Origin: Paramecium pentaurelia
Taxonomy: Eukaryota > Ciliophora > Oligohymenophorea > Peniculida > Parameciidae
Direction: 5' to 3'
NCBI GenBank assembly: GCA_905183005.1
Contig: CAJJDO010000162.1
Coordinates: forward strand, 169,630-233,629
DNA length: 64,000 nt
Every line of letters starts with the position of its first letter. Within the stretch, counting starts at the first letter, position 1. Positions 1 through 12,183 of the stretch are shown one piece after another. Both the position numbers and the translations under genes were made by a program. The notes below the pieces were generated by a model. It had not been told where the DNA came from. It saw only the letters and a program-made list of their open reading frames with translations, and ran no database searches.

Positions 1-292
1 TAGATCCATTCCAATAATAAAAATAATTATTTTGATTTTAATTTAAAATAATTAAGCATATTATTGTTAAAATTAATTTAGTGTTAAATCATATATTTAT
101 TATATTACACGTATTGACATTTCAAAATTTCAATACTTTATTATATAAAAGTAGTAAATTAAAGATATAATAATCTAAAATGATTAAACTAGCACTTTAA
201 GATAAAAATATTGATTTGTATACAATAAATATTACTATGCACTATTAAATTCAGATAAATATATCAAACTTAAATTATCTTAAAATCATAAA

Positions 293-541
293 ATGAATTG
301 TAAAATTACATTTGAAGAACAATCAACTAAAGTATCCTTCTCTGATTGGGATATTTTAGAAACAGACTTAATAACTCATTCCTCATCACCGAAATAAGAT
401 GGATTCATCAATCAGATTCAAAGACATAAATTTGTCATTGGAATTTCTAAACCATAATAATAAAGAATTGGACTTTCTTCAGTCAATATAAACAAAATTA
501 CAATCAAAGGAATCTTAGGGATATCTAATCTTCATATCTGA
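293..541 (+). CDS. small hypothetical protein (82 aa)
   Basis: An ATG-initiated frame of 82 codons ends at TGA and contains four TAA codons read as Gln. The composition is mixed (Trp, Asp, Glu, Pro and Gly all present), unlike a chance translation of AT-rich DNA. No signal peptide, membrane segment or known motif is visible. With only TGA as stop an open frame of this length can occur by chance, so the call is weak. It lies alone, about 1.5 kb upstream of the sterol desaturase gene. Confidence 0.3.
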
Positions 542-2074
542 TTCACTATATATGTATTTATTTTAGTATTCAAAATTAACATATTTTAGATTCATATGTC
601 TATATTATTTTGAGATAGTTTTAGATAGACTTTATTAGTAATATCTATTCTAATCCTCATTTTCACATTTTTCTCATCTGATATGATAAAATAATAAAAA
701 ACCAAAATCAGCTAAAATGGAATTTATCCAATGACTATAAGGAAGTTATTTTCCAGAAATTTATTCTTATTAATACTTGTAATTATATCAATCATGGCTT
801 ATTAAACCCTTCTATTTCATTTATATTATGATTCAAGCTAAATTAATTAAATTCGTTCGAAACACTCCAAGTGATTATAAGAAAATAAACAATATTTATT
901 TATTAATAGTAAACATCAAATACTGTTATCCTAATGTGTAATATTATCAACATTAATAAAATAGTCAAGTCCTTTATTTAAAATATCAATAAATTGTATA
1001 TAGATTATTAATATCACATTTATTTGATAATCAAAGTAAAAAAAAAAATAATTAACTTTCTTAATTCTAGAGACAATAAATTCAGTTTTATTGAACATCA
1101 TCACCCTAGATATATATAATTTTCAATAAATTCATAAAGAATTTTACAATTTTGAGAATAGATTATATATGTATTTCTAGCAAATTATATACGTTTTTCA
1201 AATTCTAATCAATAGACAGTAAAAAAGAGCAAGATTTGACAAAGGAATATACCATCTAATAAATTAATACAACATGCGATAATGAATAATTTTATATATA
1301 TATATTTTTTATCATTACAAAAATGTTCAAGAAACAACTTAAAAAGCGTAAAATTACATATATAATTTTTAAGATGATTAATATTCTTATAAATTTTTCT
1401 GACTAATATTTGAATGGAAAGAGTTCTAAAAATGACAATACTCATACTAATAATGAAAATTAATTATCCAAAAGTTGTTACACTTTGTTAATATATTAAT
1501 TCATGAGCTTCATTATAGAAAGATTTATTATAAAATATAAAAAATTTATTCTGAAATCATAATTACTAATTCTAAAAAGTATAATATTGTCTAGATTATT
1601 TAACATTCAAAAGAATCAAATACCATAATTTATGAATAGAAAAGTGTTAGAATGAAATTTTTTATTTTTTAATTATCCTTGAACCTGTTTATAATTTTTA
1701 TCTAATTCTTAACTTAGAATATCAATCATTTAATATTTATTAAAAATTCATCATAATTATACTAAATTGAAGTGATTCATAATATTTTTAATAAGATAAG
1801 CTTGTATTCACTAATGGCCTATTTGAATAATTAAATCAAATCATATCATTAATTACAAAATTTATAAGACATTTTATATATTCCTAAAACTAGACTGGAT
1901 TGGATTGTTAAATTTAGATAGGGATGGATTAGATCTTGTTGATTATATTGAATATTAAAAGTTAATCTTAATTTTTATCAGTTATTTTTCCATTTTAATT
2001 GAAAAATAAATATAAAAAATGAGGATTCATAAGTGGATCAAAGTAAATAAATTAAATAATATTATCATTTCTTA
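542..2074. other. AT-rich intergenic stretch, nothing recognised
   Basis: Both strands contain frequent TGA codons and low-complexity A/T runs. The only long frame under the standard code (1209-1445, minus strand) is Ile/Leu/Asn/Lys-rich and shows no family feature. No RNA gene is seen. Confidence 0.6.
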
Positions 2075-3472
2075 ATGGCTATCTTATCATTTGAAATAGT
2101 TTTGACTTTAACAGCCTTCTTATTGTATTATCTGTACTACAAAAAGTTCAAATTCTTCACAATTGTTGAAAAATTGGACGAGAAGAATGTTAGGAACAAA
2201 TTACCAAGAGGAAAATGTCCACCATCTTATCCTAATGGTTGGTATCGTCTTTGCAGATCAGGAGAATTGTAACCAGGGTAAAATGTATTTTATATATTAA
2301 ACAGAGAAGTAAAAGAAATTAAATTGTGTGGAAGACATATTGCATATTACAGAGGAACTGATAAATAAGTATATGCTGTAGCTGCCTATTGTCCTCACAT
2401 GGGTGCCAATTTAGGTATTGGTGGTTAAGTGAAGTTTCGATCATGCATTGAGTAATGATATTAAGATAATCTTAAAAAGATGTCCATTCCATGGATGGAC
2501 TTTTGATGGGAAAAGTGGTTTGTGTGTCAATTCAGAACAACTAGAACCAAAGATAGTCACAACTTATTGTTATCCTGATATAGAAAGAGTGACTAAGAAT
2601 TAAAAGGGAGAATATATATAAAAGATTGCAGAGGGTGAAGTTAAAATAAAAACATACTTAGTTAAGGAAATAAAAGGAATAGTGTATATCTGGTTACATT
2701 CAAAGGAAGCAAAGCCGTAAAACTTTTAATGCTATGTTTTAGATGGTATGATATTGTAAGTGAGAAGAGTGAACATTTAACTTTAAGAGCAGAGAGTGTC
2801 AATTATGTTAATTGTCACATTCAAGAAATACCAGAAAATGGAGCTGACTTGAGACATTTTGATTATATTCATAAATCTGCTATGGATATTATACCTTCTT
2901 GGTTGGTGAGTTTGAAATGGGAAATGAGAACAAAGAATGCTAATGATTCAGATTTCTTAAAAGATATGACACATCCTGTTAATAAATGCAGATAATATCA
3001 AAAATACCTTTTTGATTAATATTTTACAAACAAAGAATTGATTCCATATATGAATGTACTCATTTTAGATGGATATGTAATTCTATTCAATAAATTTAAA
3101 TTTCATGCTATATGGGCTACTGGATTCTAAATGGGTCCTGCAACTGTTGCCTTATATGTAAAGAGTGCAATATTTGAAGTATTATTTAAATAATCAATTT
3201 AACCTGTTGAAAAATTCACTTAAAAAGTGTATCATACAGTGTTTACTAATGGTTATTTGCCATATTGGTTTTCTGCTTATTTGCTTCATGCAGAATTGAG
3301 ATAAGTTCTATTTGATGTCAAATTATGGAATGCCAAAATATTCTCAGAAACACTAAAATACAATTTAAAAACCTATTCTGATCAAGCATTATTATATTGG
3401 AGATAATGGTATTCATAATTCTATGATGGTGCTGCTGAATTTGAGAAAGGTTTAGATAAATTAGAATGGTGA
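2075..3472 (+). CDS. Rieske sterol C7-desaturase (DAF-36/Neverland/DES7 type)
   Basis: The protein is 447 aa after removal of two introns (2452-2479, 28 nt; 2717-2742, 26 nt), both needed to keep the conserved blocks in frame. An N-terminal hydrophobic segment (about residues 1-20) suggests membrane anchoring. The Rieske [2Fe-2S] site is CPHMGANLG followed 17 residues after His by CPFHGW. The non-heme iron region reads ENGADLRHFDYIH, the Asp-x2-His-x4-His ligand pattern of this family, inside the hallmark NCHIQEIPENG block. Known members (nematode DAF-36, insect Neverland, Tetrahymena DES7) introduce the sterol C7 double bond using electrons from a reductase. Fifteen or more in-frame TAA codons encode Gln. 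It stands alone on its strand here. Family assignment is firm; the substrate is inferred. Confidence 0.88.
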
Positions 3473-4484
3473 AATTATTCTTAAAATGCAATATAAAAAT
3501 AATATATTAAAATTAATTGTGATTTATTTATCAATTATCTAATAATAAAGTTCTTTAATAATTTATTATCATAATAAATTAATCAATATCTCTAAAGTAA
3601 TATATCATATAAAAATTAATCAATAAATCTTGAGAGTTAATATATTTGTTATTTTTCTAATTTTATACTTAGCATAGATATAAAAATAATGATATATTAT
3701 ATATATTCTTATTAATTATCATAATTTTAAATTAATTATTTCAGTGAAATCATTATTTTATTTTAATATCCTTTTAATGTTTAAACTATTTAATTCTACA
3801 ATTATATTTGATATCATATTAATAGTTAGTTTAATTTATAAAAGAAGACACTTTTAAGTAGTTGCTGGTAAATATAGTGATCAATAATTTCTTTGGATAA
3901 ACGATCTTAATACAAAATCATCATGTTACACAAGTAAAATACGAAAAAATGAAATGTGATTGGAAAAATAATATAAGACATCATTTTTAATTAATGAGAA
4001 CCTTCTTATTATAATAATCTAAGCAATGAAATTTATAAAAAAGAGGTTTTTGTTTAAAAGACATAGGAAGATCTCTTATAAATTTTGAATACTATAATAA
4101 ATTAATGAAAACTCTTAATTTTGGGATCATAAATTTATCAGGTCAACTTGGAATATATTTATTACGAATAACTAAGAAATAATAAAAATATTATATTCTT
4201 AAGTCATAAAGGATGGAACAATTTATAAATAAGTGTGATTTTTTCAAAAATTACAAGTAAAATGATTATTTCTTCCAATTTATTGATTCAAATAATAATA
4301 TTTTGATATTTATATTTATTATATATTTTATTTCAAAATTACTCAAAACTCTCAATCTAAAATAATAAGTTGTCAGTAGCATCATGAGCCACAGACAACT
4401 ATTTCAAATAATTCTCTGCATACATTTTAATTACACTAATAGGATTAAATTACAATAATGTGAAACAGATCTTTGATAATTGAG
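3473..4484. other. intergenic, possible decayed coding remnant
   Basis: Mostly AT-rich filler. Around 3838-3956 the plus strand gives a short protein-like stretch (including GKYSDQQFLWIND) that soon meets TGA, and a second short open piece follows at about 4020-4105. They do not join through an obvious intron and match no family I recognise, so a pseudogene remnant is only a guess. Confidence 0.25.
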
Positions 4485-6136
4485 TCAAGATATTTATTTT
4501 TTATCTTTATTCAAATCAAATATATACCTTCTAATTCTCTCTTCTAAAGTTGTAACCTCCTTAATCTCTTCAACTAATGCATCATAAACAGCTTGAACAA
4601 TTGATGCTTCTATAAAATCTGCTGTTTATAAGACCTTGTTTTCTTTAATGTTATACATTAAAAAATGTTTTTTATTCTAAACTGAAACATGAATCATTGA
4701 ACTAACAGTAATTAGCTTTCTCAATGGAGAAGCATCCCAAAACTCTAAACACTCTACATATGATATTTAAAGTACTAAATTAATCATCTTTTAACTCCAT
4801 TTAATAAGTTATTCATATGAATCATTTGATGGAACCTTATAGTTACTTTTATTTGCTTATATTTCTAAAGCCTAACACCAAAGTAATCTATTTAAAGTAC
4901 TCTATCTAAGTAAACCTACAATAGTCTCATTATTTTATATTTCATTTGCATTCCATACACAATTAATATGAATTTACATAATCTTATATATAGCTTATAC
5001 ACTATTACGATTAATTAAATGAGTCAATTCTTACTCTTCTATAGTTTATAAGTTCTATCCAAATTATTATAATACTTCATACATTTGTTTTCACACAGTC
5101 GTCATAAATATTGTAAAATGTGTCATTATGTGCTTTGATGATGTCCTTTAATTTTTGGTACTCTTGGCTCCTCATACTCTCTATAGTTTTTGTTAAAAAG
5201 GAAGAATAAGGTTTGAATTCAAGTTGTCTAGGTGCTTCTTAAGGTCTTTGATATTTCATAATAAAATTCTCTATAACATCTTAAAGATTAGTTTTTCTTA
5301 TCTAATCATTCAATTTTTCGGTGTCTTGCAATGATTACTTTGAAATTGAAGATTCAAATAGAAAGAGCTTCATTAGGGTGTCCTTTTGTACAAGCAACTT
5401 TTATTACTCTTACTCTTCCATTTAAGATAAATAATTTTCCATCTTTGTTTTATAAACATCAATGAACTCATTATAAGAAAGTACAATAATTTCGAATTCT
5501 CTTTCCAATTTAATGCATTCTGATTAAATTTATTAGGTCCTTTTTGTTAAATATAAATATGAATAAATACTTGGAAACTTGTTTTATAGCTTTGTCTTCT
5601 GAAATATCAAGACTATATTAATAAATCATATCTGAAATTCCTGATTATTCTAAATCTCTTGCCTATAACTTATAGTCCAATTTTCCTCCCATTAAATCGT
5701 CTTATTTATCTTACAAATCCCATTCAAGTCCTTTCATCTCATCAATTATCCTTCTAGAAACTTGATTTTAATCCTATAATATTTCTTTAACTTATTCAAC
5801 TATTTCCGATCTAATCAAATCTACAAAATTCTCCAATCTTTCTATTTTTTATCTTAACTAATTCACCAATTATTCCCTTAAATATGTTATACTATAAAAT
5901 GTTCATAATAAATTAATATACCTAGATCTATCAATTTATTAGGAGAGTTTATGTAATGCTTTCGCATATTAATCTTCAATATTTGCTCTTTCTTATAAAA
6001 TAGCCAAGTATTCTTCCAAACCTCTTTTACTCTCTATATTTTATTAGATTATTCTCTCTGATTGACCCTATTCTATAAAAATAAAAAGAAATACAAGTAA
6101 ATTTGGATAATATGCTAATTTCTATGTTTGATTCAT
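4485..6136 (-). CDS. F-BAR (FCH) domain protein
   Basis: A 511 aa protein with four introns (6068-6094, 5892-5921, 5540-5570, 5055-5082; 27-31 nt) that leave one continuous frame. Residues about 15-50 form an FCH block (EEYLAILQERANIEDQYAKA), followed by a long predicted coiled coil including SLQDTEKLNDQIRKTNLQDV, as in the curved F-BAR dimer. F-BAR proteins bind acidic membranes and shape them during endocytosis or cytokinesis. No SH3 domain is visible; the C-terminal 170 residues are helical and of unknown type. It lies 62 bases downstream of the La-related gene on the same strand. The start is the first ATG in frame, with a 27-nt intron soon after. The family is clear; the specific role is unknown. 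Confidence 0.75.
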
Positions 6137-6198
6137 AATTATATAAATGAAATATGTAGAGATAAAAATTTTAATAATTAACAAAAATGTTAGAGAAT

Positions 6199-6837
6199 TC
6201 AAGATTCCCTCTTTGGTTCATAATATTCTTTTTAAGGTCTTTATTAATATTTTTTATATCCTGTAAACTCTTTCAAATCATTTTCCAATCTATCTATCAT
6301 ATTTAAGAATTTTATATTACTGTAATGTTATTATGTTTTCCTATTATTGGAATTATCATAGTATTTATTTGAATAATAATGCGATTCATTATTTGGTCTT
6401 CTCTTTTGCTATATTTTAATAAATCTATAATACTTGATATCTATTTTGATAATAAGGTTTCTAATAATTTTCAATTCTTCCTTGATATTTCTCTACAGAA
6501 TTTTCTTTATTTGATTCTGTCTCTCTTGCTTATTTTTAATCTGTTTATTATATTGATTATTCTATATTTGGTTACTCTTGTGGTTGTTCAACTTAAATTG
6601 ATTCTTCTTTTTATGGTTCTTGTTATAGTAATTATTATGAAATTGAAGAGAGTTCTTATTATTAAATATCTTGTTGGGTATAGAATATAGGAGCAAATGA
6701 AAATTAAAATTATTGTTCTTGTAATGGAGCAAAATTTAATTCAACTTTATCTTTTGTTCTTATTTAATTTAATCTTTGGCTAACAATATCTGATGATGTA
6801 TAATCATATAATTATTATTCTTATTAATATTATTGAT

Positions 6838-6890
<53 letters not shown>

Positions 6891-7635
6891 GGTTATTATT
6901 ATTATTATTAAGAATAATTTTAATATTAATTCTAAGTTTCATCATAATTTCTATCTTCATAATTTCTCATATTATTTATTCTTTATTCTTAAAATTATTG
7001 TTACTTTGTTTAAACAATACTCAAAAATTTAGTAAAATAATCAACTTCTTCCATTTTAGCATTTTGTATTTAATACTATTTTTAAATATAAATAGAATTC
7101 TTACAATTGATTTAGACTATTAAATTTTGCTAAACCCTAATTGAGCATCCTCTTAAGTTTCAAAGACAATATATAATTTAGTCATATCTTTATTTGGTAT
7201 ATATTCAGCCTCTATTGGTTCCCATTCTTATTTAACTTCTAATTCTTATAAAAACTTCTTAAATTCTTCCAAATGATTTTTCTTAATCAAAATTTAAATT
7301 TATTTCCTCTCTTTTGAAAAGATTGGCATTACTGCATTGAAAGTTTAATCATAAAACCAATTAGTGTAGTTAAATTGAATTAATATCTATAGAATAATTA
7401 TGGACTAATTTACATTCATTAAATTCTGCATTCCATTAGGATATTCTAACAATTATCTAAAGCTATTCTCTTTTGCTAAACAAGAAAGACGAATAAACCC
7501 TGTAGTTGAATCAAATTTTTTCAATAGAAAATGGTTTCTACTTAAGACTGGAAAACTAAAAATGCGTCTCAACTTTGTATAAGGGTTTAGATATACCTGT
7601 TAAAGAAGACAATCATCAATACTTTGCGGTTACAT
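6199..7635 (-). CDS. La-motif (La-related) protein with poly-Gln tract
   Basis: Two introns (7076-7104, 29 nt; 6409-6433, 25 nt) give a 460 aa protein. Residues about 20-75 resemble a La motif, with LSRNHFLLKKFD and GFIRLSCLAKENSFRQL matching its helix and wing pattern. A possible RRM-like stretch (KLYIVFETQEDAQ) follows near residue 165. The C-terminal half is extremely Gln-rich, then basic and Asn/Tyr-rich. La-related proteins bind RNA, often mRNA 3' ends or small RNAs. In the minus frame the (TTA)n repeat is read as TAA, so it encodes Gln, not the Asn that another frame suggests. The La motif is divergent and the assignment is by pattern, so moderate certainty. Confidence 0.5.
6842..6910 (-). 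repeat. (TAA)n tract encoding poly-Gln
   Basis: Trinucleotide repeat: six TAA codons, one CCT, then sixteen TAA codons followed by a CAA, read on the minus strand inside the La-related gene. In this code the run is poly-Gln interrupted by a single Pro. It is a likely length-variable microsatellite. Confidence 0.85.
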
Positions 7636-7745
7636 GCTACTATATTTTGAATTCAAAATAATTAATTTAATGAATACACTAAAGTCCTATCAATAATTAT
7701 ATATCATGAACTAAATATATATATACAGACATAAGAACAGATTAA

Positions 7746-8729
7746 TCAAAAAGAACTTTTAAATTCCTTTAATTTGGAATCTCCGTCTTTACATCCATTA
7801 CAAAATTTTCTAATATCATCTTTCTTGATATCAGTCTAACTGTCAATTTTGAATTCCTATTAATAAATTTATTCTTCTTATTAAAACAATTTCTCAATCG
7901 TAGTTTCACCCTAATCATTTAAAATCTAATTCATATAGGTTTTATAAATTTTGAAAGTTGGAGCTTCACATGATGAAATTCTTATTTCCACTAAAGAGGT
8001 CTTATTAGAATTGTCTCTCAAGAAACTCTTTATAGCAAATAACATCACTGAAGCTAATTTACTTCTTGCTATTTGTATAATTTATTAATCCATAACAGAA
8101 AAGGCTATTGATTTAACACCCAATTCTGTTGCTTTCTCTAAACAATTTATTATAGCTTCATAAACTATTTAAATTTCTCTAGATTCTGTAGAATCTAGTT
8201 TCTTTTTCTCAGCATATGCTGCAAATGAATTTACTCTGAAGTTCTCTTCAATTGAAGATACTAACTCTTATTCTAATGATTCATTCAACACTATAATTGA
8301 AGCTTCAGTAGCATTAGGTAATACTGCAAAGAATATATAATCATATGGCATCTAAAATCTTTATACAATATATAACTTCGCCAGCATGAGTATGAACAAC
8401 TGATCCCAATTATACTTTTCCTCCTTCACTCAATAGAATTTGGTGCAATTCATTTAATATTTAATTACTACCGAATTTTCTATTTATTTTATCGCAATGA
8501 TAATATACTTAATGTGCTCTGATGCTTAATTATTCAATTTCAATTTCTGAGTTGTTGGTAGTACAATTATATCTACTTGTTCATTAAATAATTTTCCCAA
8601 ACTCAAAACAACTCTACACCCATTCACATCTGTTTATTAAATAATCTATGCTTGGGGTCTACCATCTAATTTGCATATCTATGATTGGAGTTCAGATTAA
8701 GCGGAACAACAAAGAGACTTATTGCCCAT
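7746..8729 (-). CDS. acylated macro-domain-like protein
   Basis: Two introns (8480-8508, 29 nt; 8352-8376, 25 nt) yield 309 aa. The N-terminus MGNKSLCC has Gly2 and Ser6-like spacing for N-myristoylation plus two Cys for palmitoylation, so membrane attachment is expected. Residues about 35-210 follow the macro-domain order: a strand ending in DIIVLPTTQ, a GGKVQLGSVVHTHAGE stretch, YIFFAVLPN, then YEAIINCLEKATELGVKSIAF and a long helix. The ADP-ribose-binding Asn and Gly-rich loops of active macro domains are not conserved. The C-terminus is helical and ends near CNGC. Its start is only 29 bases from the stop of the upstream gene. It may be a non-catalytic macro-fold adaptor; the family call is by pattern only. 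Confidence 0.5.
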
Positions 8730-8758
8730 AATTATTATATAATATATTTAATTATGTA

Positions 8759-10122
8759 TCATTTTAACACATCCTTGAATTTATTTTTAATAGCTTATGC
8801 CATTTTACTGACATCTTTTTCACCTCCATTATCTTTCAAATCTATATTTGTAACTACTGTCTTCCATCCCTCTTCCTTCTATACCTTTTCTCTGACAATT
8901 GCCCTATTTTATGTTTTTCTTTAATTTGCTAATTCTGTGAATTCACTATAATCATATTAATTAGTTTACCTCATAAATTTTTTTAAATATTCTTAAGCTT
9001 ATTTTCTTTTCTGTTCTTTTTGTTTTCTTTCAGCATCCTATATTAAATTTAAACAATTCATTTACATCCTTAATCATTTGTTAATTCAGATTTTCATTTT
9101 TTTATTTGTTAAATTGATTATCTACAACTAATTCATCAAATACATTAAAAGTAGTCTGACTTTACATATTGACCTAAGGTTCTGTACTTTTAACACTTTC
9201 CTCATCAAATATAAATTCTTCATAATTGCCTTAATTCAAATCCACTTCACCTTTATTCTAATTAGTTACTTTGAGTTAAGTCTCCTAATAAGATTGATTC
9301 TCATCAGCTAATTATTATTAGTTCTTAATATTCTCCTTTCCCATCAAAAAATCTAATTCCAAACCACTTGCTTTTTAATCAGCACTTCCCAAAATGATTT
9401 TCTTAGTACATGTACCACCATATGTAGTAGGAATTGGAACAGGACATTATCCAGGTTCTTCAAGGCCTTCAAATGTTTTACTCACTAAATGAAATTATGA
9501 TGGGTGTAAAAGAGTCCAATTACTAACTTCAGTATTTGGAGTGAAATCAAAAACTTCACTCCATTTATTATTTGCAGGATCTAACTTGGCTTTCCCAAAA
9601 TCTTCAGTAATCCCAGGATAAGCAAAATTATATGGAGCAAAAGTGATGGCAGTTGATTTTTCTAATGCTGGATCACTTGAAGTGTAGACAAAACATTAGA
9701 TACTTGATAATATATATTAATGATTAAGTACTTATTTGAATTTGAGACTCTAAATTAACTAGATGCTGCACTTATTTCAATATTTTCACATTTTCTAACA
9801 AAGATAGAACCTTCAACTGGTCCAATATAGATTTTACAATTCTTGCTCAAATCCACAAAAATTTATGCGGCATGATCACAAATATAGATGGTGCACTCTT
9901 CACAATTAGAAATCACAAAGTCTAATCCATTTAATTATCCAGGATATTTAATCAATTCTTAACCTGTTTTCTTTCGAAATTAATAATCCTCCCTATTCAA
10001 TTTAGCTTTCATTTCAAAAACAATTTCTGAAAATAAATATAAATCAAATCATATTTTCTATTAAATGATTAACTCTATCTCTTCTCTATATCCATATTAA
10101 GAGATGTCAGTTAATTCTTCAT
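8759..10122 (-). CDS. TBCC/RP2-like domain fused to clathrin-light-chain-like tail
   Basis: The frame gives 411 aa with introns at 9703-9731 (29 nt), 9038-9065 (28 nt), 8946-8969 (24 nt) and a longer, less certain one of 47 nt near the start. Residues about 40-185 form a C-CAP/TBCC beta-helix of the RP2 type: FVISNCEECTIYICDHA, IYIGPVEGSIFVRKCENI, then SSQFRVSN, which keeps the Gln-Phe-Arg arginine-finger motif, and KWSEVFDFTP. RP2 is the GTPase activator for ARL3 at the ciliary base. After an acidic linker, residues about 327-411 look like a clathrin light chain end: Arg/Lys/Gln-rich helix, then EEGWKTVVTNIDLKD and KDVSKMAQ. No stop separates the two parts. The start is uncertain: ATG 10122 or an internal ATG at 10012. 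Confidence 0.65.
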
Positions 10123-10486
10123 TTTGAGGAAGTACAATTTAAGAGGTCTTATTAATAAATACTAAAATAGTAAAATAGAATATACACTAATATTTTTTAT
10201 TAATAATTATGATTAGATTATTAATATGATACAAACTAATTATATTATTGTAAATCATATATTCTTTTTTATATTTTTTAATACATACTTTGCTTTATTT
10301 ATCTACAAATTCTTTTATGTATATATTAATATATTTCTATCAGATTCTTTTATTATACATTGTCTCTATTCATTAAGAGTTTAAACTTGTAGGTAATGTC
10401 TATTAATACATATTTTCTTCTAAAATAAAAATATAATATGCTTATGTTATATTATCCATCAACGATTTAATTTAAATAAATTCAAA
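10123..10486. other. divergent intergenic region
   Basis: Separates the 5' ends of the TBCC-fusion gene (minus) and the kinase gene (plus), so it must hold both promoters. It is AT-rich with no motif I can single out. An open piece on the minus strand (about 10068-10160) looks protein-like in a second frame and may mean the fusion gene starts further upstream. Confidence 0.4.
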
Positions 10487-12146
10487 ATGAACGAAAGTTT
10501 AATGAACCCAGAAGACTATTATCGTTTAGAATGTGTAATTGGAGAAGGATCATATGGTCAAGTGTATAAGGCTACTTAATTGGAGAGTGGAAAGGTTGTT
10601 GCAATAAAAATAGTTCCAACAACAGGTGAAATAGAATCATTGAAAAGAGAAATTCAAATACTGCGAGATTGTAGAAGTGATAATATAGTTAAATACTTTG
10701 GATCATATCATTCAAATGGATAATTGTGGTTAGTTATGGAATATTGTGCAGGAGGAAGTGTAATCGATTTAGTTAAAGCAATGAATTTTAATGGTTCTTC
10801 TTTACCTGAAGAGTTAATAGCAACTATTCTATATCAAACATTAAAAGGTACAATAATATATAATGTAAATAATAGGAATTGATTACATGCATAATCATAA
10901 GAAAATTCATAGAGATATAAAATGTGGAAACATTCTGATAGATCATATTGGGAATATAAAATTGGCTGATTTTGGAGTATCAACTTAATTAGTACACACT
11001 ATGGCTGATACAGATACAGTTATTGGTAGTCCTTTTTGGATGTCTCCAGAGATTCTCTTAAAGTCTCGTTATAATAAGAAAACTGATATATGGTCATTAG
11101 GTATTACAGCAATAGAAATGGCTGAAGGTGAACCACCTTATGCTCATATTCATCCAATTAGGGCTATGTTTGCAATAAAGAACAATCCACCAAACTCATT
11201 GACTGATTAAAGTAAATGGTCAAAAGAATTCAATACTTTTGTTAAGAAGTGTCTTATCTTAGATCCCAAAGAGAGACCATCTACTAAGGAATTGCTACAA
11301 GATCCATTCTTTCAAAGATTCTGCAAAAGTAGAGAGTATGTATAATAGTTTATGATAAAAAATACAAGAGTGATAGAAAACTATAAAAGATAAAAATAGA
11401 ATAAACAAAATGAATAATAATTTGAATAATCTTAAGAATAAGGTATAGTTTAATTGGATACTCTTGTTGAATGTGAAGAAGAGGAGGATTTGGGAACTAT
11501 GATTGTTAATGATATAGATGCAATACCTATGAATGAAACTGGAACTATGTTAGAACATTAATATTAAGATGCTGAAGTTTATGAGAAAGCTATGAATAGA
11601 GTGGTATAACTACAAACTTATTTTATAGTCTGAATATGGTTTATAAAGTTTAAATTAAATGAGATCACCTGTTACTGAATCTCCTCTAAGAAAATAAAAG
11701 TAAATAGAAGATAAAATTTAATAATTAACTGATGAAATGAATAATGAAATCAAAAAAATTAAACAAAAATATGGTGATCAAATATAATCCTTACAAAAAC
11801 TCTTATAATAAGTTTAAGTATAAAAACATGAATCACATAAATCAGTTCATGAATAAAAGTTGATACCACAATCAACCAATTATTATAAATAACTAGATTT
11901 AAAACATAAAACTTCTGCACCTTCTACTCCTGTTTAAATGTAAACAAAGTAGAAGTCTCAATAAGAAAATATCAATTTGGAAAATCAATTGAAACCTACT
12001 AAATTTTAATAAACTAATTTACAGTATAGTTTTTGTATATATTTACTAGAAAACTGCAATTATAAATATAGAATAGACTACATGATGCTCCTAAACCAGA
12101 CAATAATTCCAAAATACTTAAACAATTAATTAACAGAAAGAATTGA
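10487..12146 (+). CDS. STE20/MST-type Ser/Thr protein kinase
   Basis: A 526 aa protein with introns 10848-10875 (28 nt), 11604-11628 (25 nt) and 12024-12049 (26 nt). The kinase domain (about residues 10-265) is complete: glycine loop GEGSYGQVYK, catalytic Lys in VAIKIV, HRDIKCGNIL, ADFGVS, and the GSPFWMSPE activation segment typical of the germinal-centre/MST (Hippo) group. The catalytic loop signature KxxN (HRDIKCGN) also fits STE20. The tail is acidic (EEEEDLGTM), then Gln/Lys-rich and helical; a SARAH domain could lie there but is not evident. MST kinases act in growth control and cytokinesis. Its stop is 37 bases from the convergent NUFIP-like gene. Confidence 0.9.
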
Positions 12147-12183
12147 ATTCATTTATCAAGCTTTCCTATTTCAAATTGAAATC

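Noticed and set aside
6769..6960. Minus-strand poly-Asn open frame
   Set aside because: It is a different frame over the (TTA)n tract. The frame continuous with the La-motif exons reads TAA as Gln.
6793..7123. Plus-strand poly-Ile and poly-Leu frames
   Set aside because: Antisense shadows of the trinucleotide repeat in the La-related gene.
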